Of a stretch of DNA of 64,000 nt, positions 33,365 to 43,610 are shown piece after piece. The position numbers and the translations under genes are program-made. The notes below the pieces were generated by a model. That model was not told the origin of the DNA. It ran no database searches and saw only the letters and a list, made by a program, of their open reading frames with translations. This DNA comes from Phymorhynchus buccinoides (Eukaryota > Mollusca > Gastropoda > Neogastropoda > Raphitomidae). The DNA lies in assembly GCA_017654935.2 (NCBI GenBank), contig CM065683.1, positions 4,227,089-4,291,088 on the forward strand, given 5' to 3'. Each line of letters opens with the position of its first letter. Within the stretch, counting starts at the first letter, position 1.

Positions 33365-35341
33365 GCACGCAAGTTCAATCGGGGAATGCCCATCAGGGGA
33401 CATAACTCTAACGCGCTGAACGTCCATGTGTCGTTGCAAAATGGCGTCATTTGCCATTTCAATGGAGCCATGCGCTCATATTTCTAAAAATACGAGGGTG
33501 ATTAGCACTTTCAAAGCATCTTACACGCTCATGGATGTTTTCCGGGACATTCATCCGGATGTAGGAAAGGAAAACATTATCACTTGCCGAGGTGGTTCAA
33601 ACTAGACTTTTCAACACCACTCGGCAATCTCAACACACACACACACACACACACACAAAAATAAAGTTAGGGCCTACCTACCTACCCTATTTTGGGGGGG
33701 CCTATGTTACCTTAACCGTAACTGTAGTGTTTTTTGGCCTGATCCAATTTTTCGTGTTCAAAACTCTCCTTCAGAACAATGGTTTTAGACTGTTTTTCCT
33801 GTGGACATTTATCGTTCAATTTTTCCTACTCGAAGTTTTCTTTCGTCACAGCACTTTGAAATTGCTTTCCTGTATAGATTTCTCATCCAATGTTTCATTT
33901 TGAAAACTTTTCCATGATTCTGGCACATTGTCTTGGGATTGTCCTCTTGTGTACATTTATGATCCAACGGTTCTTTTCTTTTTGTTGTTTTTCTTGTTAA
34001 GCCTCCTTCGGGACAATGTTTTGAGATACCGTAATTTTCGGACTGTAACTGTATAAGGCGATACTTTTTTCTCCAATTTCGACCTATGCGCCTAATAAAC
34101 GAGGGCGCCCTATTAGTGAACAAAATTGTGAGAAGAGAGGCAACGATTGCCGTGCTCAGAACAGTCTACTGTGCGTCACCACATCGAAAGTGGTAACGAG
34201 TCACCGATACGACAAATACTCTCATTAAAATGCTTCAAAATCCCTATTATTGTCTGAGATACCGTCCAACAGATGCCGTAACCCTTCATTGGATGTAAAA
34301 AGCATCGTTGTAGAGCTTAAGATGCCATAATTCTACCAGTTTTCGCGGAAATATAATCCAAACGCAACAACCGGAAGTCGCAAAAACGGAAGTTCGATTA
34401 TTTGAGAAGGGAGCTAACTCTCGTTTATGACAGCAGTAATGGTGGTCGGTAAGCGTTTACAGGACGCGTACGGGCTTCAAACTTCGACTTTCTTTCGACA
34501 CCTTAGAGCCATAGCGGACTATCTCCAGATAGTTCATTGACTTATTATTGAACATACTGCCAAAACTAATAACTTGTATGGACAAAAGGCAGAAGAAATA
34601 TGAGTAGTATAATCCATATTTTATATTATTTTTAGTGTTTTTAGTAACAGTTATTGGTTTTCGCAAATAAAGTTCAATAATATGTTAATGGGACCATCTG
34701 GAGATAGTCCGTTTTGGCTCTCATGCATCGCTAAATTTGCGAGGTGCGAAAACGAGGCCGTCTTTTACTTTAATTTTTTTTCAGATTTTCTTTGAAAAAT
34801 TGCGCTATTCGCCTTATACACAGCAGCGCCTAATGATCCGAAAAATACGGTACAGTGGAACCTCCCTTATAAGACCTTCAAAAATCATCCAAAATGAGGT
34901 CTTATAAGGGAGGGGTCTTATAAGACTATTAAGAGAAGTATTTTTAATAGTTACAAAGAAGGGCAATGTCTCAGAGAGGTAAGTCTTATGTGGGAGGGAG
35001 TCTTATAATGGGAGGTCTTATAAGGGAGGTTCTACTGTACCTTCTTTCTTTCTTTCAGCACAGAGAGTCAGCAGCTCCAGAGGCTGATGGCCAGGAACCA
35101 GTACTCCCGAGGCGAGGCGGAGCGGCGCATCGACTCCCAGATGCCCCTGACGGAGAAGCGCCGCCTGGCGTCCTGCGTGGTGGACAACAGCGGCACCCAG
35201 GAGATGACGGAGAAGCAGGTGGCAGACCTGCACAGGAAGTTCCGGCGCTCCAGCGCCCACTGGCCCATGAGGATCCTGGGGCTGGTCAGCCTGACCTTTG
35301 TCCTGTGGGTGGGGATGAAGGTGGTGGGGCTGTTCCTGTGA
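26576..35341 (+). CDS. DCAKD: DCAKD, dephospho-CoA kinase domain protein (four exons)
   Basis: It belongs to the CoaE/DCAKD family, which phosphorylates dephospho-CoA in the last step of CoA synthesis; the catalytic activity of DCAKD itself is presumed. Exons 26576-26687, 30674-30877, 33052-33139 and 35059-35341 join in phase into 228 codons plus stop, close to human DCAKD (231). The Walker A loop [12 protein letters not shown] is at residues 5-16, followed by [10 protein letters not shown], the NAITHPEIR motif and [11 protein letters not shown]. The lid region is [33 protein letters not shown] follows, and a hydrophobic C-terminal segment ([20 protein letters not shown]) looks like a membrane anchor. 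The gene is complete, with GT/AG introns. Confidence 0.93.
26965..27140 (-). pseudogene. LINE reverse-transcriptase ORF tail
   Basis: On the - strand it reads [20 protein letters not shown] followed by a stop. The 'T(I/R)xxWNxLP' end is typical of the C-terminus of jockey/CR1-type non-LTR ORF2 proteins. It is a short 5'-truncated relic in DCAKD intron 1. Confidence 0.7.
27302..27650 (+). mobile_element. tRNA-derived SINE, copy 2
   Basis: It is the same family as 22263-22611, with a tRNA-like head (GGCCGGTTGGTTAGAGTAGC) and the GTCCCGTGTGCGAACGCACG body. The tail is GAAGAAGAAA. It lies in DCAKD intron 1. Confidence 0.85.
28161..28589 (+). mobile_element. tRNA-derived SINE, copy 3 (longer head)
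   Basis: The head reads GAGCCGCTGTAGCTCAGTTG with B box GGTTCGAACTC, closer to a real tRNA than the other copies. The body and GAAGAAG tail are shared. About 80 extra bases sit between head and body. Confidence 0.85.
28678..28912. mobile_element. MITE with CAGGGCTCCCA inverted termini, copy 1
   Basis: A 235-bp element running CAGGGCTCCCA to TTGGGAGCCCTG, with the internal palindrome ACCCCCATTTGGGGGTC. Copies lie at 37112-37301, 56944-57160 and 58278-58495. Confidence 0.8.
29111..29186. repeat. Long C homopolymers (41 and 16 bases)
   Basis: C runs at 29111-29151 and 29171-29186 in DCAKD intron 1. ORFs with polyproline across them are artefacts. From about 29160 to 29240 GAGATTTGAA and TTCAAATCTC form a loose palindrome. 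Confidence 0.9.
29781..30212. mobile_element. ~430-bp foldback/MITE element (TGTGACCC.. termini), copy 2
   Basis: It is the same family as 9951-10360, with inverted ends TGTGACCCAGCACCACAAAA and its complement. It lies in DCAKD intron 1. Confidence 0.8.
30234..30641. mobile_element. piggyBac-like MITE (TTAACCCTTTCACTGCCA), interrupted
   Basis: The ends are TTAACCCTTTCACTGCCAGC and GTTGAAAGGGTTAA, with TTAA at both borders. A Tc1-like MITE is nested at 30315-30479. It ends 32 bp upstream of DCAKD exon 2. Confidence 0.8.
30315..30479. mobile_element. Tc1-like MITE nested in the piggyBac-like MITE
   Basis: It runs TACAGTGGAGCCTCTCTTAT to AAGGGAGGTTCCACTGTA. It separates sequence that is contiguous in the related TTAA elements at 43611-44099 and 47779-48042. 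Confidence 0.75.
30674..30877 (+). CDS. DCAKD: DCAKD exon 2
   Basis: It starts after GGTGTTCAG and encodes [17 protein letters not shown] through [27 protein letters not shown] and [10 protein letters not shown]. The donor is GTAGGT. The last ~30 bases, with the donor, reappear as the unit of the 40-bp array in the following intron. Confidence 0.92.
31588..31614. repeat. C homopolymer (~25 bases)
   Basis: It lies directly before the 40-bp array in DCAKD intron 2. Confidence 0.85.
31614..32805. repeat. 40-bp minisatellite derived from the DCAKD exon 2 end and donor
   Basis: About 27 regular 40-bp units (about 31720-32800) plus degenerate ones at 31614-31720. The unit contains CACATCTTCTGGTGCT, a short A/T stretch and AAGGGTAGGT. 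The real exon 2 border (30850-30883) has CACATCTTCTGGTGCTTTGT then CAAGG and the donor GTAGGT. The edge units keep GGCACATCTTCTGG and GTGCTTTATCAAGGGTAGGT, which are closest to the exon. Confidence 0.92.
33052..33139 (+). CDS. DCAKD: DCAKD exon 3
   Basis: The 88-nt exon after ATGATTCCAG encodes [20 protein letters not shown] then VSYIVVVS, the strand-loop that contains the conserved DxPLLFE motif. The donor is GTGAGC. Confidence 0.92.
33298..33361. repeat. (GA)n microsatellite in DCAKD intron 3
   Basis: AGAGA runs with CAGAGAGA interruptions. A CA run follows at 33634-33656. Confidence 0.85.
34027..34852. mobile_element. MITE-like element with TACCGTAATTTTCGGACTGT termini
   Basis: It ends GATCCGAAAAATACGGTA, the inverted counterpart of its start. 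An 826-bp interior has no coding capacity. It shares its terminal TA with the Tc1-like MITE that begins at 34851. Confidence 0.7.
34851..35039. mobile_element. Tc1-like MITE abutting DCAKD exon 4
   Basis: It runs TACAGTGGAACCTCCCTTAT to GAGGTTCTACTGTA. Only the 19-bp pyrimidine tract plus CAG separates it from the exon, so the branch point of the intron probably lies inside the element. Confidence 0.8.
35059..35341 (+). CDS. DCAKD: DCAKD exon 4 (lid, C-terminal membrane segment, stop)
   Basis: It starts after a strong CTTCTTTCTTTCTTTCAG tract. It encodes [20 protein letters not shown], then [20 protein letters not shown] and a C-terminal hydrophobic helix, with TGA at 35339-35341. The end of this exon is the start of a minisatellite. 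Confidence 0.92.
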
Positions 35342-36416
35342 CCGGGGGAGAGATTGAAATCTGGGAACATTTCCTCTGTTTATCTGGGATGAAAGGGGTG
35401 GGGGGTGTTTATGTGTCGGGAGATATTGAAATGTGACTGTTTATTGGGATGAAAGGGGTGGGGTTTTTTTTGTTATGGGAGAGATTGAAATGCGACTGTT
35501 TACTGGGATTAAATTGGTGGGGGGTCTTCTTGTTATGGGAGAGCTTAAAATGGGAAAATGTCCTCTGTGGATAGCATCAAAGGGGTGGGGGGGTATTCCT
35601 GTGATGGGGGAGATTGAAATGTGAACATTTCCTCCGCTTATTGGGATGAAAGGGGTCTTTTCGTTATGGGAGAGATTGAGATGTGAACAGTTCCTCTATT
35701 GATTGGGATGAAAGGGGTGGGGGATGTTCCTGTGACGGGATCGGGATGAAAGGGGTGGGGGGTCTGTTTTGTTATGGGAGAGATTGAACTGTGACTGTTT
35801 ATTGGGATGAAAGGGGTAGGTGTGTTCCTGTGACTGGGGGAGATTGAAATGGGAACATTTCCTCTGTTTATTGGGATGAAAGGGGTGGGGGTTTTCCTGT
35901 GATGGGGGAGATTAAAATGGGAACATTTCCTCTGTTTATTTGGGATGAAAGGGGTGGGGGTTTTCCTGTGATGGGGGGGATTAAAATTGGGGAACATTTC
36001 CTCTGTGGAACGGGATGAAAGGGGTTAGGGTTAGGGGTGGGGGGTGTTCCTGTGATGGGAGAGATTGAAATCGGAGAACATTTCCTCTGTGGATCAGGAT
36101 GAAAGGGGTGGGGGGTGTTCCTGTGATGGGAGAGATTGAAATCGGAGAACATTTCCTCTGTTTATTGGGATTAAATTGGTGTGTGTGTGTGTGTGGGGGG
36201 GGTCTTTTTGTTATGGGAGAGATTGAAATGGGAACATTTCCTCCGTTTAGGGGGTCTTTTTATTATAGGAGAGATTGAAATGGGAACATTTCCTACGTTT
36301 AGGGGGTCTTTTTGTTATAGGAGAGATTGAAATGGGAACATTTCCTACGTTTAGGGGGTCTTTTTGTTATGGGAGAGATTGAAATGGGAACATTTCCTAC
36401 ATTTATTGGGATGAAA

Positions 36417-36420
<4 letters not shown>
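35285..36420. repeat. ~70-bp minisatellite that begins in the DCAKD stop-codon region
   Basis: About 15 variable units (GTTCCTGTGATGGGGGAGAT, GGGAACATTTCCTCTG, TTGGGATGAAAGGGGTGGGG). The first unit is the coding end itself: GGGGATGAAGGTGGTGGGGC then TGTTCCTGTGACCGGGGGAG, including the stop. The array is likely transcribed as 3' UTR. Confidence 0.88.

Positions 36421-36451
<31 letters not shown>
36417..36451. repeat. G homopolymer (~35 bases)
   Basis: It terminates the DCAKD 3' minisatellite. Confidence 0.9.
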
Positions 36452-36452
<1 letters not shown>

Positions 36453-36535
36453 GGGAATAGAGATAAAAATGATGGAGGTCTTTGTGTGACTGTAGAGGAA
36501 CAAAATTGTGAGTTTCCTGCTCCGTTTGTTTAATG

Positions 36536-36879
36536 CATGGGTGCTCCTGCTTTCAGGATGTCCTGAAGTTCAGGATTTTTTGTCCAGGATGTCCTGAAGT
36601 TCAGGATTTTTTTTATTGCCTGGAGCCGGCGTCGCTGGATTATGAGAATTTGAGAAGATGCATTTTGCTGGTTATAGAGGTCATGAAGTTTAACCAGAAG
36701 TGAAAGTGCAACGAGAGGCTGTCAGTTACATTGGAAACTGTTGTTTCCCTTCAGCTTCCAGGGGGGAATTGCCCCCCGGAACCCCCAGGAGGGGCGCTGT
36801 CTCTGCGCTCCGCCGGGGCCTGGGTGGCCCCTGGACCCCTGCCTTGCAGGATTTTTGAAATTTCCCAGGAGCACCCATG
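36536..36879. mobile_element. MITE with CATGGGTGCTCCTG inverted termini, copy 1
   Basis: It ends CAGGAGCACCCATG. Inside are two copies of a 32-bp unit (CAGGATGTCCTGAAGTTCAG). No coding capacity. Confidence 0.8.
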
Positions 36880-37111
36880 TTAATGGGAATGTATGCATGG
36901 GTGAAGTGTGCAGACGTGAACTTTTCTGTAACTTTTCGTTTAAATTGCGTGTGTGTGTGTTGTGTGTGTTACTGCATGCATGTTTGTGTCTGCGCTTGCA
37001 TACATGTGTTATGCGTAGTTTCTTAAGTGAACCCGATTTTGTTTCTGTGGATCGAGTGGAAACTTGTGCCAGCCTTTGTGTGACTAAAGACGGGGAAAGA
37101 GAGTACCCACC

Positions 37112-37301
37112 CAGGGCTCCCAGGGACCCCCATTTGGGGGTCTATGAAGTACTACAATTCTGATGGACCCTCTAAAAGAATGTTCAGGGGGTCGCATGGA
37201 TGCACTAGAAAATTTTTTTAGCATTGGCTATGCCACTGGGACCCTCTATCCCGCCTTTAGGACCCTCTATGTTGTAAGTGAAGGAGTCCATGGGAGCCCT
37301 G
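37112..37301. mobile_element. MITE with CAGGGCTCCCA inverted termini, copy 2
   Basis: It runs CAGGGCTCCCAGGGACCCCC to CATGGGAGCCCTG. It is the same family as 28678-28912. Confidence 0.8.
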
Positions 37302-38360
37302 CCACCCATTCTTTTCTCTTGTATCGTGTGAGGCGTTGATCGATGTCCATACACACGCGTGCTCATATATCTACAGAACATATCTCGATGTCTTTGTTAA
37401 GATGGAATATTTATAAAGTAATTTGTCAACAATTCGCGAGTCCCGCAAAAAAAGAATGGAAAAGCATCTTTGGAAGATCATTATTATATCAAAATGTACT
37501 TTGGATTTTTTTTTTCTTGTTTGGATATTTTCAATGTTATTTTCTGATTGATTTTATAGGCCCAAGTGAAATGGATGGGAGGTGTGTGTGTGTGTGTTTC
37601 CTTTAAAAAAAAAGAAGCTCAGTTTGAAAATCAAAAAGCATAATAGTTCTTGTGTTGTACTTTTATATAATGTCCCAGGGTTTATTAATATGAGTCTTAA
37701 AACAAATTTTTGTGGGGTAGTTTTTGTAATTATTATAATATATTTGAATTTATGTTATTGACACATGTTTATTTTATTATGTGGCCTTTTTATTTTCTAA
37801 GCTGCAGTGAATAAGCAATAATAATGTTGTCATTTTGCCAGGATAGTGTGCAAAATATTGCAAATGACCCTTTTTTTGAATATCGTCGGTGAAATTCAAA
37901 AACCTTGTATCTCAATTTTGGTAGTTTTGAGAAAAATGAAAAAAAAAACTGAAAAAATTAGCCGCGTTTACTATGATGAATCTGTTGTTCGAGACATTGC
38001 GAGTTTAGTCCTGTATTTTGTTGAAATTACTTTTTTTTCTTCTTTTTTTAGACTTCAAAAGAACGAAGATACGAGGTTTTTGTCCTTAACTAGATCTGAA
38101 TTTGGGACTTACGAGGTTATTTTCTATTTACACTGATTTACCCCAGATAGAAAGTCGTTAGAGTTACGAGCTTTTGGTGGAAGGTGGCGGGAAAAATTAG
38201 AGACCTGACTATGTATCTAACTCAACCCCCCAAAACAATCGAGATACAAGGTTTTCTGAATTTCACTGACGATATGTTAATTTTCAATGTTTCATATTGT
38301 TTTGGGTTCTGGTTTGAAAGAAGTTTCAGAGCTTGTTTGGCTTATTGTTAAATTCTGCTT
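37302..38360. other. AT-rich intergenic DNA, nothing recognised
   Basis: Anonymous sequence with one short TG run (37581-37596). ORFs up to 96 codons have no recognisable domain or GC3 bias. Confidence 0.5.
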
Positions 38361-38478
38361 TGAAGACCCCCCACGTCACGTGTCACATTCCCTCTTATGC
38401 TTGGAAGATTTCTTAAGATTTCTTACCAGCTATAAGAGGAAAACCATAATTTTCACACGTGACGTGGTGGGTCTTTAA
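38361..38478. mobile_element. Short MITE with GACCC..GGGTCTTTAA termini, copy 2
   Basis: It is related to 8105-8235, with CCCCACGTCACGTG at one end and its inverse at the other. Confidence 0.65.
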
Positions 38479-38734
38479 ATCATGAAAGCATCCCCCTGGA
38501 AATGGATCAGGCATGATGCAGGACTTTATTAACGACATTCCAATCGGTTGGACTATGCACAACAGTTGTCGCTGCTGTTTGTGTGATGCGCAAATGACTT
38601 CTTTTTATATATTTTTTAAAGCCTCCTGCCTACTTGAGGAGCTGTGGGGTATCGTGGTAATTTGTGTCTGTCTCTCGTTTGTTGTCTGTCGGTTGTAATA
38701 TCCCGTGAACCGCTACACAGGATCACTTCAAATG

Positions 38735-39127
38735 CATGGATGCTCCTGCTTTCAGGATGTCCTGAAGTTCAGGATTTTTTTGTCCAGGATGTCCTGAAGT
38801 TCAGGATTGTTTTGTCCAGGATGTCCTGAAGTTCAGGATTGTTTTGTCCAGGATGTCCTGAAGTTCAGGATTCTTTTTATTGCCTGGAGCCGGCGTCGCC
38901 AGGATTATGAGAATTTAAGAAGATGCATTTTGCTGGTTATAGAGGTCATGAAGTTTAATCAGAAGTGAAAGTGCAACGAGAGCCTGTCAGTTACATTAGA
39001 AACTGTTGTTTCTCTTCAGCTTTCAGGGGGGCATTGCCCCCCCCCCCCCGGAACCCCCAGGAGGGGCGCTGTCCCTGCACTCCGCCGGGGCTTGCAGGAT
39101 TTTTTTAATTTCCCAGGAGCACCCATG
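38735..39127. mobile_element. MITE with CATGGATGCTCCTG inverted termini, copy 2
   Basis: It is the same family as 36536-36879 but with about four copies of the internal 32-bp unit instead of two. CAAATG flanks both ends, a possible target-site duplication. Confidence 0.8.
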
Positions 39128-39302
39128 CAAATGTTGTGCGGCGGTGCATCGACTGGAGCTGATTGACGTGTCTTGTCGAGTAATTATTGAGCAGTGGGGC
39201 TGAGTGTGTCCAGCGAGAACCCTTTTTGTTTACCTGCCGTGAAGCAGAGAGCTGGTGATGTTTTCAGTGACGTTCGTTCATTGCTGGCTGGCTGGCTTTG
39301 GT

Positions 39303-39700
39303 AATAGGTACTAGGTACTTTATAGTCACAGAGGCGTCTCTGTGAAATTCGGGTTGCTCCCACCTGGAGAGCGCGTCGCAGCCAGAGGCGCGCCACCCAA
39401 TTTTTTTAATTTTTATTTTGCATGCGATCTTTGTGTGACTGACGAAGAAGGAGGGGGTGGGGTGGGGGGATAAATTTTGACCAATTGACAACTTTCTCGT
39501 TGCCACTGGGTTTAACGTGTGCTAAGTGCATGGGCACACAGGACCTTGGTTTATCGTCTCATCCGAAAGACTCCACATTCAGACCACAAGGCCTAGTGCA
39601 GAGTGAGAGGAAAAATCCCCTGTACCCAGGTTCGAACTCAGGTTTACTTGACACGAGGCGAACGCGATACCTCTGTGCCACTCTACACCACTGTATGTAT
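39303..39700 (-). mobile_element. Composite SINE with tRNA-like end, copy
   Basis: It starts TAGGTACTTTATAGTCACAG. Towards the far end the - strand reads GTGGCACAGAGGTATCGCGT then GAACCTGGGTACAGGGG, a tRNA-like A box and B box. The SINE is therefore in - orientation. Confidence 0.75.
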
Positions 39701-40541
39701 GTTAACATCATAACGTTTGAACGGAGGGACCTAGGAGGCTCAAATTTTGCGTGCGCATAGGTAGTTAGGATATCTAGGCCCAGTTCGAAAACTAAGGTCG
39801 TGGGTGAAAGGTCAAGGTCACTGGGGCAGAAAATGTACCATTTTGGTGGTGAAAGTGCGCCACGCTGCTGGTGATGTAGCGACTTAACGCTCTGTTTTTC
39901 GTGTTTCTTTTCTTGTTTGTTTGTTGTTTTTTGCTTATAACCCGGTGAAAATACATCCTGCCAGTTTCATATCAACCATTTGATGAATGATAATAATAAT
40001 ATTATCTGGCTTGTTTGAATCGCCTGCAAACGATGTGTTTGTTGCTGATCTGCATGTTGCTGTCTCTGTTATTGTAGATAACATTAACAATGAACAGAAC
40101 ACGTCAGGGTGATGGATTTGTTATTCCTTGTCTGCAGGTAAAGTATGTGCATTTGTTATTGTGACCTCCGCCTAAGGGGTTATGTTTTTGCGTCTGTTTG
40201 TTTGTTCACTGCATAACGTAAAAAAATATTTAAAAAAGTTGGAAAAGTTGGAAAAAAAAAAAAGAGAAAAGGAACAAGGAAAAAAGGAGGAAAGGAAGGA
40301 AAAAAGAAAAGGTTAAAAATGAAGGCGGAAGTGGTGGTGGGTTGCATGATGAGTGAGCAAGAGAGCGGATAAATGATTGGGTGTGGTGTGAGAGTTATAT
40401 ATTTGTTAATGTAAATTTATGTTTCATTTTTTTAATTATTTTTTATTATTATTGGGTTTTTTAACACGGTGGAACACAAGTTTCCATGTGCGTTGTACAA
40501 TGCCAATGGACAAGAAAGAAACTTATGACTTATGACTTAGC

Positions 40542-40986
40542 TACCGCATTTTTATGGACTATAAGGCGCACCTCTATAAGGCAGTGCACCCCCCAAAAAT
40601 TTTGACAAAATTCTGTTTTTGTTATTATAGTCTATTACTATTTTACAAGTCGCATTATAAGGCGCAGGGGTCTCAGTCTGGGGGGGGGTGGGTGGGGGGC
40701 ATCGCCTTTACAGTGATCGCGTTTACTGGTAATTATCAGTAAAATACTGATTGCAAAACCAAAATACTGACAAAAAATTGACCAGTCAGTCCCAGGGACT
40801 GATAATATTTTGCTAGGAGGACTGATAAATTGTTTAACAGAGGCTTTGATATTGTGGTTTTCACTGGTTTTTGTTTCCCTGGGACTGGTTTTGACACCGG
40901 TTGTTGTTGGGGGACATTATCGCTGATGGGACTGGTTTTCAAAATTCCCAGCGCGATCACTGGTTTATAGTCCGTAAAATATGGTA
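40542..40986. mobile_element. MITE-like element with TACCGCATTTTTATGGACTA termini
   Basis: It ends TTATAGTCCGTAAAATATGG, inverted relative to the start. The interior includes a 9-base G run and loosely palindromic ACTGGTTTT stretches. Confidence 0.65.
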
Positions 40987-42260
40987 ACTGAAAAGGAATG
41001 AACCGATTTTAATCAAATTTTGTTTTCATTTATATTTATTCGGACCGTGTGGCATTGGCTAGCTTTAACACATTCCGTCCTGCGCTCGACTAATTATCAG
41101 GCGCACTAGGGCAACTGCGCCCGACTAATTGTTGGGTAGAGACCCCCATTTACTTTCCTTATCAGTCTAAGCGCCATAGATGATTAACTCATTCAAGTCG
41201 TTCCGGACATATATGTCCGGAATTAATATAGCTGTCAAATTGATGCATTTGCTTCAAGGGAAGTAAATGTGTATGCACACCATACTTTGGTCGCTTCTAA
41301 ACTCGCTTCACTCTTAGACCACAATTCTGCCTCTGACTTTGCTTTGGTAGTGGTTTGTTGTGGGGAAAACTAATTGGTGTAGAGAGTTTGTCTATATAAT
41401 AATAATAATAAATAACATTTATAGAGCGCCGTTTCTCTCTTGAGCTCACGGCGCATATAAAGTATTATATAACAAAAAAGTCTGATCTACCACTTCCCTA
41501 TGTCTAAACCTGAAGTAAAAACCTGTAATCTGTTTGTTTGTGTATGGCTGTTTTGTTTTTTAATAATTCAAAATCGTTGCGATGCGAATGAGTTACAAGG
41601 AAGCTTACTGTAAAGCTAAATTGTGCCTGAAGCTTATTTTTGTCAGAATGACTCGCTGAACTCATTGTGTGATTTCAAAACTTTTGCAAGCATTTCATAC
41701 TTGGAGTGGTTGAAAAGGGTGACTGTCAGGCCTTGAAACTCATTGTGTGATTTCAAAACTTTTGCAAGCATTTGGTACTTGGAGTGGTTGAAATGAGTGA
41801 ATGCCAGCTCTTGAAGCAATGTAGATGAAGAAAATAAAGAAAAGCTAGATCTGAGGAGTTGACATTAGGGAGCTTTCGAACTTTTGTTTCTCTTCAGAGC
41901 GGGTGACAGGCAGGCAGGGGTGCATGTGGGTATGCCTGAAGCCTGAATTCAGGCAATTTGATGCTGGTTCAGGCAGCTGAGTGCCTGAAGAAAGGGCTCT
42001 TTAACATGATATCATTCTTTTGTACATTGGGTTTCGGCAAGAAAGTTCAGCCCAAAGTTTTGGTCACTGCATGCACCCGTGGGCAGGCGATTCCCAAGTC
42101 TTCACTCTCCCGCGCTGAAGAGGAACAAACGTTCGAAAGCTCCCCAATTTTCAACTCCATCAGGTCAGATGTACCTCTTTATTTTCTTCATCTACTTTTC
42201 ATACTTGATTTTTGTAAAAAAAAATAAAAAATCAATAAATTAAAAAGTGAATAAAAGTAG
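40987..42260. other. Intergenic DNA with a 79-bp direct repeat
   Basis: No gene supported. A 79-bp unit is repeated twice (about 41659-41815; CTCATTGTGTGATTTCAAAA). A repeat tail near 41395-41465 has AAT units and TATAGAGCGCC. Confidence 0.5.
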
Positions 42261-42760
42261 TACAGTGGAACCTCCCTTATAAGACCTCCCATTATAAGAC
42301 TCCCTCCCATATAAGACCTACTTCTCTGAGACATTGCCCTTCTTTGTAAGTATTAAAATTACCTCCCTAATAAGACCCCTCCCTTATAAGACCTCCCTTT
42401 GGATGATTTTGAAGGTCTTAGACATTGCCCTTCTTTGTAAGTATCTCTCTTATGAGACCTCAGGCTGGGAAGACAGCCCGCAGGGTAAACTCCCTCCCAT
42501 ATAAAACACATTCTCTAAGACATTGCCCTTCTTTTTAAGGGATACCATGAGGTCTCCCTGTACAAGAGTTCCCCCATTATAAAGTTCTGTGCTCCCAACT
42601 TCCTCTAATCTACTTCTCTCTCTTTGATTGCCTTTTTCTTTGTTGTATCATCTAAATCTTTCCTCCTTATTGGTCCCCTCTCTTAGCCTTTTTCATTTTT
42701 GTGGATGACTGTTTTCTGAAGGTCTTGTAAGGGAGGTTCTCTTTGCTTTGTGTCCTCTAC
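42261..42760. mobile_element. Degenerate Tc1-like MITE cluster
   Basis: It starts TACAGTGGAACCTCCCTTAT. It continues with rearranged pieces of the family mixed with a pyrimidine-rich repeat and is followed (42770-43090) by an inverted copy of the 'aggcaggagaatgggcc' dispersed repeat. Confidence 0.6.
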
Positions 42761-43610
42761 TCTTTCTGACCGCAGGCCCATTCTCCTGCCTTTTTCTTTG
42801 CAGGGTGTCATCGGGCAGTGCTAAAAAAGTTGGTCCAATCTCCTGCCCCGTGGGGATACCAGGGTCATCTACTATCTTTACAACTTATTGGCCCCACCTC
42901 TCCTGCCTTTTTCTTTGCTTTGTAGTCATCCTCTATCTTTCTCTCTTTTTGGCCCATTCTCTGCCTTTCTCTTTGCTTTGTGTCATCTACTATCTTTCTG
43001 ACTTTTGGCCCATTCTCCTGCCTTTTTCTTTGCTTTGTGTCATCTACTATCTTTCTATTTTGGCCCATTCTCCTGCCCTTTTTCCTCCGAAATAGTTTTC
43101 TCCTTTGAGCTCCTCTGAAATCGGAATGTGTCGGCTGAATGCAGCGAGGAGACCAGTGAAAACTTGAAAACGGACATATACGTACCCATTGTGGCCTTAT
43201 GGCCCGGGAACGCAGAAGATAGTCTGGAACTGAACGTTTGCTTTGGGCAAGTTTGCACTATTTATGTTTTATTGTTATTGCTGTGTAATGAATTTTGTTG
43301 ATGCAATTTGTAGCTTGTGTGTTCCAACTTTTTCTACCTGTGCATTTAGTGTGTGTGTAGGAGGGGAGGTTAACTTGGAATGGAGGTGGGTGTGGGTGTG
43401 GGTGTCCATAAGCATGCAAGATTTCACGTGCTCAAAGTCTTGCTGGCCTTGTTTCTCATTATGCATTTACTCTACATATGACTGTGCTTCTGTGTACTGT
43501 GTAAATCAGAAACACCATTTTTTTGTTCTTCGGACAATATCACGTTATAATGCTGTGTATATTTTACACAACTATGCATCATTATTACTAATATTAGTGT
43601 AGTGCTACAA

